Source: CAZSLO01 sp964608025 (GTDB lineage: Bacteria; Chloroflexota; Dehalococcoidia; Lucifugimonadales; CAJWER01). Taken from it: a stretch of 64,000 nucleotides of DNA. Shown here piece by piece: positions 52,203 through 60,978 of this stretch (position 1 is the stretch's first letter; every line of letters begins with the position of its first letter). The position numbers and the translations under genes were made by a program. Below the pieces are notes generated by a model. It made no database searches and was not told the DNA's origin. It saw nothing but the letters and a program-made list of their open reading frames with translations. Location: positions 34,564 through 98,563 of the forward strand of contig CAZSLO010000007.1 in NCBI GenBank assembly GCA_964608025.1. The letters run 5' to 3'.

Positions 52203-54515
52203 TTACTGCTGGATATTATCCACACCACCATCGAAGAAGTACAGTTCGCCGTAGAAACCAACGGTGTCAGCAATGTGAGTCTCAGGTGCATTCAGGAAGT
52301 TATTCCTGACGAGGACGATGCCTCGGGATGCGCCCGTGTGTGCTGCAACGCTAAGCATGAACTTCTGCTCACCGTGGATCCTATGGATCTCTTTACCAAT
52401 TTCGATACGGCCTGGTGAATACTGCTCAAGGCCTCGGCCCTTGTGCCAGTTGTCATGCAGCCATGCCATCTTGCCAGTGGGATCCGCTGGATAGGTGTCG
52501 GCTGGAGCCGGTGGGTTCCAGGTCGAGCTAATCTCGCAGTCACATCGTGGCTGATATCCACCTTCTTTTGGAACCGCACCATCTGGTCCACGTCCCATGC
52601 TGCGAGGTAGATCAGAGATGTCCGGCGAGAAGGCCGGGCCACCACCGGTCGCGCAGCAGCGAGTCCAACCCGAGAACCAAGGGTTCGCTCCGTAGTAACC
52701 GAAGTGAGCCTTTAGCATCGCGAGATACTCTTTACCAGGATAGCTGAGGGTCCAAGGTGCGTTCATCGGCTTGTTCTTAATTTCAATTCCGATGTCAGCA
52801 AAGTAATCAGACTGTAATTCCATGATGTCAGCCGTCGGCCCTAGCTCGGAAAGGTGGCGGAACGAAAGTCGCTCGCCAGATCCATCCTTGCGGAGCCTGA
52901 ATCCCTCGGCGTCCTTGGCTGTTAGCCCTAGGCCGTCGAGAATCTCATTGGCTTTGTCAGGATCATACTGGACATTGTGGAATGCCCACTCATCACCAGG
53001 GTAATACGGGGTGGCCGGATGGGCTACCCAGTTCTTGGGGGTTCCGATCCCTAAGAGAATGGTATCGTTGATAGCTTCGCGATCGATACCCATGGAAAGG
53101 GCCTGTCGGAAGTCACTTGTCCTAAGCCATTCGCCGATCTCTGGGTCGGTGTTGTATGTCTGGATAACGCTGGTAGTGAAGTCACCAGGTCCTACCTGCG
53201 GCCAGATCTTCAAGTTGTAGTCGCCTTTACCTTGGTTGGATCGATACAGAGGAATCTCAGGTATCTGGAATCCACGGGCAGAAAGATCGGTCTCTCCGGC
53301 CATTCCACGGAATACTGCGACTTCTCGGCTTTCTACCCTGACGTCCATGTAGCCGTCGATATATGGAAGCTGGTTCCCTTCTGGGTCAACAACGTAGAAG
53401 TAGGGGTTAGCTATCCATGTATTGAGCGTGTCAGAGTGGGACTCAAGCGTGAACGGTGCCACAAGTGGCATACCGACATGCGTTCCCATATTGTTCTTTA
53501 GTCCCCAGAAGCGAGGCCAGTCACCGGCCTCTTCAGCATCGATCATGCCCTGTAGCTTCGCTGAATCCGCATAATCAATATGGAACTGTTTCATGTAATG
53601 TGCGGATGTATAGAAGCAGAAGTAGAAAGAGGTGCAACGGGAGCCTGGGCGTACCTCACCCTCCATAAGGATAAAGTCAGCGGTATCCCAGGTCAGAGTC
53701 CAGTTCAGGTCGTCTACAACTGCAAACTTAACAATGTTTCCAGTTACAGAATCGAGCCACTGGGTCTGAGGGGTCTCGTGGAGAACCTTGTTCATGTTGA
53801 CATCTTCCCAAGCAAACCTGATGTCTTCCATGTCAAACGGGTCACCGTCAGACCAGTTCAATCCGTCACGTATTCTAAAGGTATAAACCAATCCGTCTTC
53901 ACTGACCTCATGGAATCCTACGTGAGGAACCTTTACGAACTCGTCTGAGTTCTTCTTGTGCCAGTACATCCGGTTGCTAGGTCCGCTACCGGTACTGGTG
54001 ATCCGCCAGGTACCACCATACACTCCAATACCATGAGGTGGCTGGTTGACCTTGAAGTCTTTAGGTAGGCGATCCTCTACTGGAGGTAGCTTACCTGCCT
54101 TAACCAGTGCGGCAAACTTCGGATTCTCTCCGAATTTTGTAGGCCTTGGTCCGGTGTATATGTAGTCCCAGTAGACACCAGGCACCTGGGCCTCTGCAAC
54201 GTACTTATAATCTTCATCTGCTGCAGCCATTGCAGCTTCCTTCTTTGTGGAGGTGCCTTTACCAATTTCTTGCTTGGCTACCTTCACACCCTTGCTAGGA
54301 TCCTGAACCGCCTTTTTAGCTGCTTCTGCAGCAGGAGCGGTTTCTTTTTTGGCTTCCGTAGCCGGGGCAGCTGTCGCAGCTGGAGCTGCAGCCGCTGCAG
54401 GCGCTGAATCGTCGGACGCATCATCGTCCGCAGACCCACAAGCAAGTGCCACTACGAATAGCACCGACAGTGAGACTATCAGCAGTCCTCTAAAAATACC
54501 GAAATAGCTCTTCAT
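52203..54515 (-). CDS. Family 5 extracellular solute-binding lipoprotein (peptide/opine type)
   Basis: A 770-residue substrate-binding protein of the DppA/OppA type. The signal peptide ends in 'VALAC' (Cys26), then a long Ala/Pro/Glu-rich linker to about residue 75. The SBP_bac_5 domain shows 'VGFHEVSEDGLVYTFRIRDGLNWSDGDPFDMEDIRFAWED', 'TSDFRQALSMGIDREAINDTILLGIG' and 'QYDPDKANEILDGLGLTAKDAEGFRLRKDGSGERLSF'. It is longer than usual (about 520-600) with a Cys-containing insertion around 640-690. It has a consensus promoter and a strong terminator, so it is a monocistronic, probably highly expressed gene. No transporter subunits flank it. Confidence 0.92.
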   Translation of the reverse strand: MKSYFGIFRGLLIVSLSVLFVVALACGSADDDASDDSAPAAAAAPAATAAPATEAKKETAPAAEAAKKAVQDPSKGVKVAKQEIGKGTSTKKEAAMAAADEDYKYVAEAQVPGVYWDYIYTGPRPTKFGENPKFAALVKAGKLPPVEDRLPKDFKVNQPPHGIGVYGGTWRITSTGSGPSNRMYWHKKNSDEFVKVPHVGFHEVSEDGLVYTFRIRDGLNWSDGDPFDMEDIRFAWEDVNMNKVLHETPQTQWLDSVTGNIVKFAVVDDLNWTLTWDTADFILMEGEVRPGSRCTSFYFCFYTSAHYMKQFHIDYADSAKLQGMIDAEEAGDWPRFWGLKNNMGTHVGMPLVAPFTLESHSDTLNTWIANPYFYVVDPEGNQLPYIDGYMDVRVESREVAVFRGMAGETDLSARGFQIPEIPLYRSNQGKGDYNLKIWPQVGPGDFTTSVIQTYNTDPEIGEWLRTSDFRQALSMGIDREAINDTILLGIGTPKNWVAHPATPYYPGDEWAFHNVQYDPDKANEILDGLGLTAKDAEGFRLRKDGSGERLSFRHLSELGPTADIMELQSDYFADIGIEIKNKPMNAPWTLSYPGKEYLAMLKAHFGYYGANPWFSGWTRCCATGGGPAFSPDISDLPRSMGRGPDGAVPKEGGYQPRCDCEISSTWNPPAPADTYPADPTGKMAWLHDNWHKGRGLEQYSPGRIEIGKEIHRIHGEQKFMLSVAAHTGASRGIVLVRNNFLNAPETHIADTVGFYGELYFFDGGVDNIQQ

Positions 54516-54552
54516 ATGAACTCCTTTCCCTATAAAAAGGGCAATCGGCGAG

Positions 54553-54582
54553 ATTATATTCGCCTCGACAATGATATGTCAA
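54553..54582 (-). promoter_or_regulatory. Consensus sigma70 promoter of the solute-binding protein gene
   Basis: Perfect TTGACA (54582-54577) and perfect TATAAT (54558-54553) on the minus strand, 18 bases apart, with a 37-base leader before the ATG that contains 'aaaggag'. Confidence 0.85.
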
Positions 54583-54686
54583 TACCCGTTTATTCCAATA
54601 AATAAGATTTAGCAACATTCCAATTTTCAAATATCTAGGTCACGATTTTTAACAAAAAGTGTCAATTGCGTGCAGATAACGAATAA

Positions 54687-55559
54687 TTACAATCCAATCA
54701 AAGACTGATACTCTGGTACCCCTTTTATGCCAACATCTACCCGGAATAAGGATCCGGCTAATTTCCCGTTACTTTCTTTGTCATTCCCGCCCGCAGTCGT
54801 GATATACATGTCTGAATATTGAACACCTCCAAATATCACACTGGTCACCTTGGGAGTAGGCACTTGGATTCGTTGCGTCTCTTTACCGTCGGGGGAATAT
54901 CGGACTACACAGGAACCCCCAAACCGAGCGGACCATACATACCCTTCAGAATCAACTGTCATGCCATCTGGTAGTCCATCAACACTATGTGTATCTGCGA
55001 ATACAGTCCTGTTGCTAATCTGGCCTGTAACTGAATCGTAGTCAAATCGGTGTATCTGGTTTTCAATTGTGTCGGTGTAGTAGAGACCTGTCAGATCGGG
55101 GGTAAGACCCATCCCGTTGGAAATTCCTACATTTTGGATCAAAGGCTCAATCGATCCATCCCTGTTTAGTCGATATAAGGTACCCAATCTCTCGGCACCC
55201 CTCTGGGAATCATTGGGCATAGTACCGCAAAATACGCGGCCCCCTGTATCAGCAAAAACATCGTTGAATCGATTTTTTTCTTCCCCGGCGAGACCCTTGA
55301 TCATGTAAGCTATCTTGCCATCCCTCAATGTTGCTATAGCTCCTTTACCCATGAAAAGTAATAGCGAGCCATCTCCCTGAATCGTGAAACCACCAACAGT
55401 GTCGCCTTCATAAAATTGTTCATGGGAATCCGTGACAGGATCATACCTAAATAGCCTACCCCTAGGTATATCAGCCCAGTAAAGGCGATTCTCCTGTGGA
55501 TGCCAAAGGGGACCCTCACCTACTTCGCAAGCATAATCCGCAATCAACTCACACTTCAT
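54687..55559 (-). CDS. SMP-30/gluconolactonase/LRE family protein
   Basis: A 290-residue six-bladed propeller lactonase. It has 'CEVGEGPLWHPQENRLYWADIPRGRLFRYD' (metal Glu), 'NRFNDVFADTGGRVFCGTM' (Asn, Asp metal site), 'ISNGMGLTPDLTGLYYTDTIENQIHRFDYD', 'VDGLPDGMTVDSEGYVWSARFGG' (catalytic Asp). These are the calcium/zinc ligands of gluconolactonase and regucalcin. It opens a sugar-acid lactone. I place the start at the ATG with 'ggag' upstream; a TTG four codons earlier is possible. It is expected to feed enzymes such as the enolase-superfamily dehydratase nearby. Confidence 0.88.
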   Translation of the reverse strand: MKCELIADYACEVGEGPLWHPQENRLYWADIPRGRLFRYDPVTDSHEQFYEGDTVGGFTIQGDGSLLLFMGKGAIATLRDGKIAYMIKGLAGEEKNRFNDVFADTGGRVFCGTMPNDSQRGAERLGTLYRLNRDGSIEPLIQNVGISNGMGLTPDLTGLYYTDTIENQIHRFDYDSVTGQISNRTVFADTHSVDGLPDGMTVDSEGYVWSARFGGSCVVRYSPDGKETQRIQVPTPKVTSVIFGGVQYSDMYITTAGGNDKESNGKLAGSLFRVDVGIKGVPEYQSLIGL

Positions 55560-55825
55560 GGAGTTCTCCAACTAGTCGTCTATACCCATTTATTAAGGCC
55601 TCTGAGTCTAGCAACACAGTTTCACCCAGGTCAATGAAAGTGCAGACAGCTCTCACTACCAAAACAAAAAAACAATACTGATAATCTATGTGGCTCAATT
55701 CTGCCACAACGCCTGATACGTGTTGTTCAATCGGCCACGTGGTTTCAAACCTGCTGCTTAATATGCCGTGATAATAAGCAATGCGAACAACAGTGGTGTT
55801 TGAGGCCAGGAATCTAGACGGATCC

Positions 55826-57067
55826 TCAGTCCCAGAAAATTGATCCTACTATCGAGACAAAAGATTCATCGCGAGAATCTGCAGGACACTGGGAATATCC
55901 GAAAGACTCGGCCTTGGAGCCTTGGAGCAATCTCAGCGCTATATATATTGGAGGAAGGCCACATATCTTGCGACTGTCATTTTCTGTCCTCGAAATATCA
56001 AGGAAACCCTCTGCATCGACGGCATTGATGGCGTTGATCGACCTGGTATCTTCTGTAGCCAATCTGCTACGACCAACACGATCTATTGGCATTGGGTCTC
56101 CGAAGACTGGGCCAACATGCGACAAATCACCCGCTGCGATAACTAATGTCCTTCTTTTTGCAATTACCTCTTTGAGTTTGTTGATCACATCATCTAAAGG
56201 TCCTCGTTTCTCAACATCGTGATCACTCGTTACTATCTCGTAGAAAGATCCACAAAGGATCGGAACTATCGGCACAGATTTTCCCAGATTCCGATGTAAC
56301 CAAACCGCGGATAGTTCTATAGAATGTTCGTTAATATGGTGTATTTCATCCCCAAAGGCGGCTTCTTCACCTATTACATTGGCCAGCATATTAACTATCT
56401 CGCAATCCGTCGGTAAAGTTCCAAATGGCGTGGAATAATTTTGGCGTGTCAATGTTAAGGCTCCAGGAGAACCGGCATGATCGGTACCTAAAATAACAAC
56501 CAGTTCCAGATCTGAAAGTAACCCGGCGCAACGGCGCCATAGTCGAGCATATGTATCACCTCCCCGTTGAAAGTCAATGTGAGGACTTACCAAACCGGTC
56601 AATCTACCAGGTGGTGATAATGGCTCGATATCAGAGACAGTCTTTTCATATCCATTTAGCATGGTAATTAACGGGCCCCTCTTTCCAGGGTAAACCGCAT
56701 CCGCATGGGAAAGAGGTCTATTATCGGCGTCATGATAGGCCTTCAAGGCAGATGCTAGCGCTTCTTTGTAGTTTTCATTATCCAACAAATATCCATCATC
56801 CAAGCCAGTTATGAAACTACGTACATCTTCCTGGGTAACGTGGGTCCCCGCCTGGAGCAAGAGTGATGCCTGCAGGCCAAGCACATCCCGAGTACCATCA
56901 GTCAGTGTTATAAGCGGCGCCAACTCTTCAGGCACAAGTATGGTTTTATCCGAGAGACGAAGGGGATCTTTGATTTGGACAAATGATCTACCCTGATACT
57001 GGATCCACTGGGGTTCAACAGGCCTGAGCTTAGGGTTGGTACTAAATAGTTCAATTGGAGAGGTCAT
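55826..57067 (-). CDS. MEMO1 family protein (AmmeMemoRadiSam system protein B-like)
   Basis: A 413-residue protein. The C-terminal two thirds is the MEMO fold, related to class III extradiol dioxygenases: 'GLVSPHIDFQRGGDTYARLW', 'LVVILGTDHAGSPGALTL', 'DEIHHINEHSIELSAVWLHRN' and 'VIAAGDLSHVGP'. The His residues mark the metal site. The N-terminal 130 residues are a separate helical, PqqD-like region ('DGTRDVLGLQASLLLQAGTHVTQEDVRSFITGLDDGYLL'). The AMMECR1 and radical-SAM partners of the usual trio are absent. It begins 13 bases after the GH4 stop, so both are probably co-transcribed. Confidence 0.87.
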   Translation of the reverse strand: MTSPIELFSTNPKLRPVEPQWIQYQGRSFVQIKDPLRLSDKTILVPEELAPLITLTDGTRDVLGLQASLLLQAGTHVTQEDVRSFITGLDDGYLLDNENYKEALASALKAYHDADNRPLSHADAVYPGKRGPLITMLNGYEKTVSDIEPLSPPGRLTGLVSPHIDFQRGGDTYARLWRRCAGLLSDLELVVILGTDHAGSPGALTLTRQNYSTPFGTLPTDCEIVNMLANVIGEEAAFGDEIHHINEHSIELSAVWLHRNLGKSVPIVPILCGSFYEIVTSDHDVEKRGPLDDVINKLKEVIAKRRTLVIAAGDLSHVGPVFGDPMPIDRVGRSRLATEDTRSINAINAVDAEGFLDISRTENDSRKICGLPPIYIALRLLQGSKAESFGYSQCPADSRDESFVSIVGSIFWD

Positions 57068-57080
57068 GAGGTGATTTTAC

Positions 57081-58367
57081 TTACATATAAGAATTTAGTT
57101 GATCGACGTGAGCTTTCCACATCTCATCAAACATCGCTTCGATATCTCCTAGAGGTAGCATAGCCGCAGTGAGTGGATCGAGCATAACAGCATGTTTTGC
57201 AAGATCCTTATCACGTTGCAACACCGCTTGAACAGCCAATTCCTGCACCGCAATATTAGACCGATTCAGAGCTGCGAGTTGTGGTGGCAATTCACCAACA
57301 GTGAGAGGGTGTATCCCAAGATTATCTACGAGACAAGGAACTTCCACACATGAGCCGTCACCAAGGTTAGAAATTAAGCCATGATTAGGTACATTTCCGT
57401 TTATTATGGTTGGATCGCCAGTTTCTATCGAATCCATTATCCTGGAAGCATATTCATTTGACCGGTTGAACACGAGTGGGGTATCCCCTGAGATCTCGGC
57501 CTCCATTTCACCAAAATACATATCATTGCGCTTCTCTAGCCTGGACAAGTCAGCAGATATCTCGTTTAAATTAAAGGTATCCATAAGAGCGGGGCTCTTC
57601 CGAAAATAAGGAACATACTCTGACATGTGCCTGGTAGATTCAGACACGAAGAAACCGAAATGCCGCATCACTTCAAATCGTACGGGATCCTTTGAATATG
57701 TTTCAGGTTGTCGCAGGGCATTCCAAATTTCAGGATATGCATCCTCCCCATTACACTCGAACCTCAAGAACCAAGCCATATGATTTATTCCTGCAACCCA
57801 TACCGATATGGTCTCAATAGGTGCTTGTATATAACCGGCAAGTTGACTGGTAGTGCCTTGAACACTATGGCAAAGGCCTACCGCCTTTACATTCGTTGCC
57901 TCGGCAATCGCCCAACAGGCGATTGCCATTGGGTTTGTATACTGTAATAGTACCGCCCCAGGACATATCTCTTCGATATCCTGGGCGATATCAAGCAAAA
58001 CTGGCACAGTTCTCAAGGCCTTGAATACACCACCCGGCCCTATGGTATCGCCGACCGATTGATCAACACCGTACTTCAGTGGAATACCTTGGTCAATTTT
58101 CAGGTCATCCCCGACTCGAATGGTCGTAATCACATAATCTGCATCACTCAACGCGTTAGCTCGGTCTGTAGTCGTCACGACAGTATTGCCAGTACGGGCA
58201 TCCCCAACAAGACGGTCGGCGAATCGACCAATCAAGCCGAGCCTTTCACCATCCAAATCCATCAGGGATATTTGAGCCTCAGCTAAGGAAGGAGTCGATA
58301 CTATGTCCTGGAGGAGACGTCGAGTGAAAACAACGCTGCCTGCACCAATAATAGCGATTTTGGGCAA
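57081..58367 (-). CDS. Glycoside hydrolase family 4 enzyme (alpha-galactosidase/glucosidase type)
   Basis: A 428-residue NAD- and Mn-dependent glycosidase. The N-terminal Rossmann 'KIAIIGAGSVVFTRRLLQDI', 'ISLMDLDGERL', 'DADYVITTIRVG', then 'LLQYTNPMAIACWAI', 'KAVGLCHSVQGT' (metal Cys and His) and 'WVAGINHMAWFLRFE' (metal His). These are the GH4 hallmarks, closest in wording to MelA/AglA-like members. It hydrolyses by oxidation at C3 and elimination. The start is TTG with 'gggag' about 7 bases upstream. No PTS or sugar transporter genes are next to it. Confidence 0.9.
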   Translation of the reverse strand: MPKIAIIGAGSVVFTRRLLQDIVSTPSLAEAQISLMDLDGERLGLIGRFADRLVGDARTGNTVVTTTDRANALSDADYVITTIRVGDDLKIDQGIPLKYGVDQSVGDTIGPGGVFKALRTVPVLLDIAQDIEEICPGAVLLQYTNPMAIACWAIAEATNVKAVGLCHSVQGTTSQLAGYIQAPIETISVWVAGINHMAWFLRFECNGEDAYPEIWNALRQPETYSKDPVRFEVMRHFGFFVSESTRHMSEYVPYFRKSPALMDTFNLNEISADLSRLEKRNDMYFGEMEAEISGDTPLVFNRSNEYASRIMDSIETGDPTIINGNVPNHGLISNLGDGSCVEVPCLVDNLGIHPLTVGELPPQLAALNRSNIAVQELAVQAVLQRDKDLAKHAVMLDPLTAAMLPLGDIEAMFDEMWKAHVDQLNSYM

Positions 58368-58497
58368 TGTATTCTCCCTCGATTGGATTCCCGGAAAGTA
58401 TGACGGTAGCGTTAGGTTGTTGTCATGTCAATTATTGCTTCTTTAAGCAAGCAGCCATATCCTGACCACCCATCAAGCAAACCTGTAGGAGATTTCG

Positions 58498-59616
58498 ATG
58501 CATGTCATTTCTGTAGAAGCAGCCACTTGCGTTGTACCACTGGAGGGAGGGATCGCTTTTGCTACCCGATCTGTACAAGAACGGCACTATAGCATAGTCC
58601 GGGTTCGTTCCGATTCGGGTTTGGAGGGTATCGGGTTCTGCTACGGCGGACATAAGGGAGGACATCTTGTAACCCTGGCAGTTCGGGAATTATTAGCCGC
58701 TGTAATTGAAGGTCGGGATCCTCATGAATCCGAGCAGCTATGGGAAGAGATGTACAGTGAAACTATTCTACATGGCAGAAGAGGGAGCGTAATCCGGGCC
58801 ATCAGCGCCGTCGATATGGCTTTGTGGGATCTTGTATCCAAGGCAGCGGGACTACCTCTAAACCAATACCTAGGTGGACCCAAAATTGATACTGTGCCAG
58901 CATACGCGAGCGGTGGATACTATGCCGAAGGCAAGACGCTGGAAGATCTCGCAACAGAAATGTGTCGTTACATTGAAATGGGATTTAAAGCCGTGAAAAT
59001 TAAAGTTGGCCGCTTATCACCTAAAGACGACACTTTGAGAATCAAGGCCGCACGGGAAGCCGTTGGGCCCGATATACCTTTGTTCCTAGATGCTAACAAC
59101 GCCTGGAAAGACACTAAATCCGCACTGGACGCAATAGGAATGTTTGAAAAATACGATCCCGGGTGGATCGAAGAGCCCCTCATGCCCGACGATATTCAGG
59201 GCCATGCTGAAATCTCAAGGTCAGTGCAAACACCGGTCGCAACAGGTGAGATACACGCTACTCGCTGGGATTTCCAACAGTTGATAGAAGCAAATTCCGC
59301 CTCGATCCTGCAGGCAGATGCTGGCGTATGCGGTGGGATTTCGGAGTGGCTCAAGATAGCCAAGTTGGCTGCAGACAGTGGACTAACGATCGCACCCCAC
59401 TGGTTAGCGGATTTACACGTTCATCTAGTGGCTTCAACACCTAATGCTACCTGGGTCGAGTATTTTCCAGATTACACAGTTCTCAACCTGGGACAACTTT
59501 TCGACACGGAGATCAAGGTACATCCCGGGGGGTTGATTATGCCAACTAGCCCAGGCCTTGGCATCGATCTTGCAGATAGGACAATCACCCAAACGTCCCT
59601 TGACGGCTGGGGGTAG
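58498..59616 (+). CDS. Enolase superfamily enzyme (mandelate racemase / sugar-acid dehydratase type)
   Basis: A 372-residue Mg-dependent enzyme. After the capping domain, 'IRAISAVDMALWDLVSKAAGLPLNQYLGG' is the standard linker. The barrel carries 'GFKAVKIKVGR' (KxK on strand 2), Asp in 'LFLDANNAW', Glu in 'GWIEEPLMPDD', Glu in 'VATGEIHATRW', an Asp at 'LQADAGVCGGISEWLKIA', and His in 'IAPHWLADLHVHLVAS'. It is a paralogue, not a close copy, of the enzyme at 11320. Ribosome site 'gtaggag'. It is divergent from the GH4 gene. The 130-base gap between them may hold both promoters. Confidence 0.9.
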   Translation: MHVISVEAATCVVPLEGGIAFATRSVQERHYSIVRVRSDSGLEGIGFCYGGHKGGHLVTLAVRELLAAVIEGRDPHESEQLWEEMYSETILHGRRGSVIRAISAVDMALWDLVSKAAGLPLNQYLGGPKIDTVPAYASGGYYAEGKTLEDLATEMCRYIEMGFKAVKIKVGRLSPKDDTLRIKAAREAVGPDIPLFLDANNAWKDTKSALDAIGMFEKYDPGWIEEPLMPDDIQGHAEISRSVQTPVATGEIHATRWDFQQLIEANSASILQADAGVCGGISEWLKIAKLAADSGLTIAPHWLADLHVHLVASTPNATWVEYFPDYTVLNLGQLFDTEIKVHPGGLIMPTSPGLGIDLADRTITQTSLDGWG

Positions 59617-59630
59617 CAGTTCTGCAGTGG

Positions 59631-60431
59631 CTATCGTCCGACGCCAGCATCTGACATCGTTTTCCAGATGCCTTCTCCATTACTATTCCACCAATCATAA
59701 AGGACCGACAGATCTGTCCCAATCGAAAAGTGTCGTACGCCCATGTCAAGAAATTCCTTGGCATCATCTGGGGTACCTACTTCAGCTCTGGGAACCACGC
59801 CTTTATCCAGTGCCGACTTGAAAACCTTGTTACGCACAGCTATAACATCCGGATGCTTACTTTGGCCAACTAGTCCTACGCTCATCGAGTAATCAGTGCC
59901 CCCCCACTGGATCATATCTACACCATCTATTTCCAAGATTTCATCCAGTTCATCAACAGCACCCTTTTTCTCAATCATTACTGCCAGAACAGTGTTGTTG
60001 ACACTCTCTACATAATCCGGGGTGCCACCATATCCCATGTAAGAGTTGCGCCTGGTTGCCGCACCGAAAAGCCCGTTATCCTCAGGGGTATCGGCACGGG
60101 ATATGCGAACACACTGCCTAACATCTTCGGCTGACCTGCAATCAGTAAACAGTACACTGCTAAAACCTGCTCCAATGCCACGTTGTGCCAAAAACTCTTG
60201 GTGACTCTGGTCGCCCTTGATCATAGAGCTCATATCGTGAAGCTCGGCCGTACGGCAAATATTATCCAGATCATGGAGATCAAATGCGCCATATTCCGCT
60301 ACAAATTCAACATAGTCATACAATCCTGTATGTCCGATAGCCTCGATTCCAGGAGGCCATGTAGAGAGGATATGGGTACTGAGCGTAGGTTCGTCGTGGC
60401 TAAGTTTCTCTCGCAGTTTATTCGTTTTCAT
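59631..60431 (-). CDS. HpcH/HpaI aldolase/citrate lyase family protein
   Basis: A 266-residue class II (metal-dependent) aldolase fold. Visible are 'LSTWPPGIEAIGHTGLYDYVEFVAEYGAFDLHDLDNICR', 'AVMIEKKGAVDELDEIL' (the metal Glu strand), 'DGVDMIQWGGTDYSMSVGL' (metal Asp) and 'GVRHFSIGTDLSVLYDWW'. Members cleave 2-keto-3-deoxy sugar acids to pyruvate plus an aldehyde, the step after an enolase-superfamily dehydratase. The two genes are convergent with a 14-base gap, so they may share a pathway. 'ggaggcc' precedes the ATG. Confidence 0.87.
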   Translation of the reverse strand: MKTNKLREKLSHDEPTLSTHILSTWPPGIEAIGHTGLYDYVEFVAEYGAFDLHDLDNICRTAELHDMSSMIKGDQSHQEFLAQRGIGAGFSSVLFTDCRSAEDVRQCVRISRADTPEDNGLFGAATRRNSYMGYGGTPDYVESVNNTVLAVMIEKKGAVDELDEILEIDGVDMIQWGGTDYSMSVGLVGQSKHPDVIAVRNKVFKSALDKGVVPRAEVGTPDDAKEFLDMGVRHFSIGTDLSVLYDWWNSNGEGIWKTMSDAGVGR

Positions 60432-60604
60432 CAGGCCTCCGGTGAATATTTCGGGTAGATTCTATTTGGGAATAATGACGGTTGCGTAATTATTGATAAC
60501 TAGCCAGTATCCATCGACAACCAGTTTAAAACTATTGAAAAGAACCATCTCAAGCGAGGCATACAACTATCTTCACAGTGATTCCACACATCCGATTCAC
60601 AAGA

Positions 60605-60679
60605 TGGAGCGGGAGACGGGATTCGAACCCGCGACATCTTCCTTGGCAAGGAAGTGCTCTACCACTGAGCTACTCCCGC
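60605..60679 (-). tRNA. tRNA-Gly (GCC)
   Basis: The minus strand folds as a cloverleaf: acceptor GCGGGAG/CTCCCGC, D-arm 'AGCTCAGTGGTAGAGC', anticodon loop CTTGCCAAG giving GCC, T-arm 'CGGGTTCGAATCCCG'. Discriminator T is followed by CCA at 60607-60605, so the 3' CCA is encoded. Confidence 0.97.
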
Positions 60680-60710
60680 CCGATTGCCAACTTATGACGT
60701 GTTTTCAAAG

Positions 60711-60783
<73 letters not shown>

Positions 60784-60792
60784 TCCCCAGTT

Positions 60793-60822
60793 ATCTTAAG
60801 TAGCACTCCTTGGGGGTGTCAA
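60793..60822 (-). promoter_or_regulatory. Promoter of the tRNA-Phe/tRNA-Gly unit
   Basis: TTGACA (60822-60817) and TAAGAT (60798-60793) with 18-base spacing, ending 9 bases before tRNA-Phe. Confidence 0.6.
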
Positions 60823-60978
60823 GGAGAGTCTTCTTCCAAGTGTGGATCCTAGCGCGTGTTACTTGAAACCCATGAACCGCACCAACAAGGGCCGCAGAAC
60901 CTTGACTCCAAGTTCAGATTATTGTAGGGTTTGTCCCTGTTTTTGAGGCTCTCTTGACTATGGAAATGGAGGAGTATC

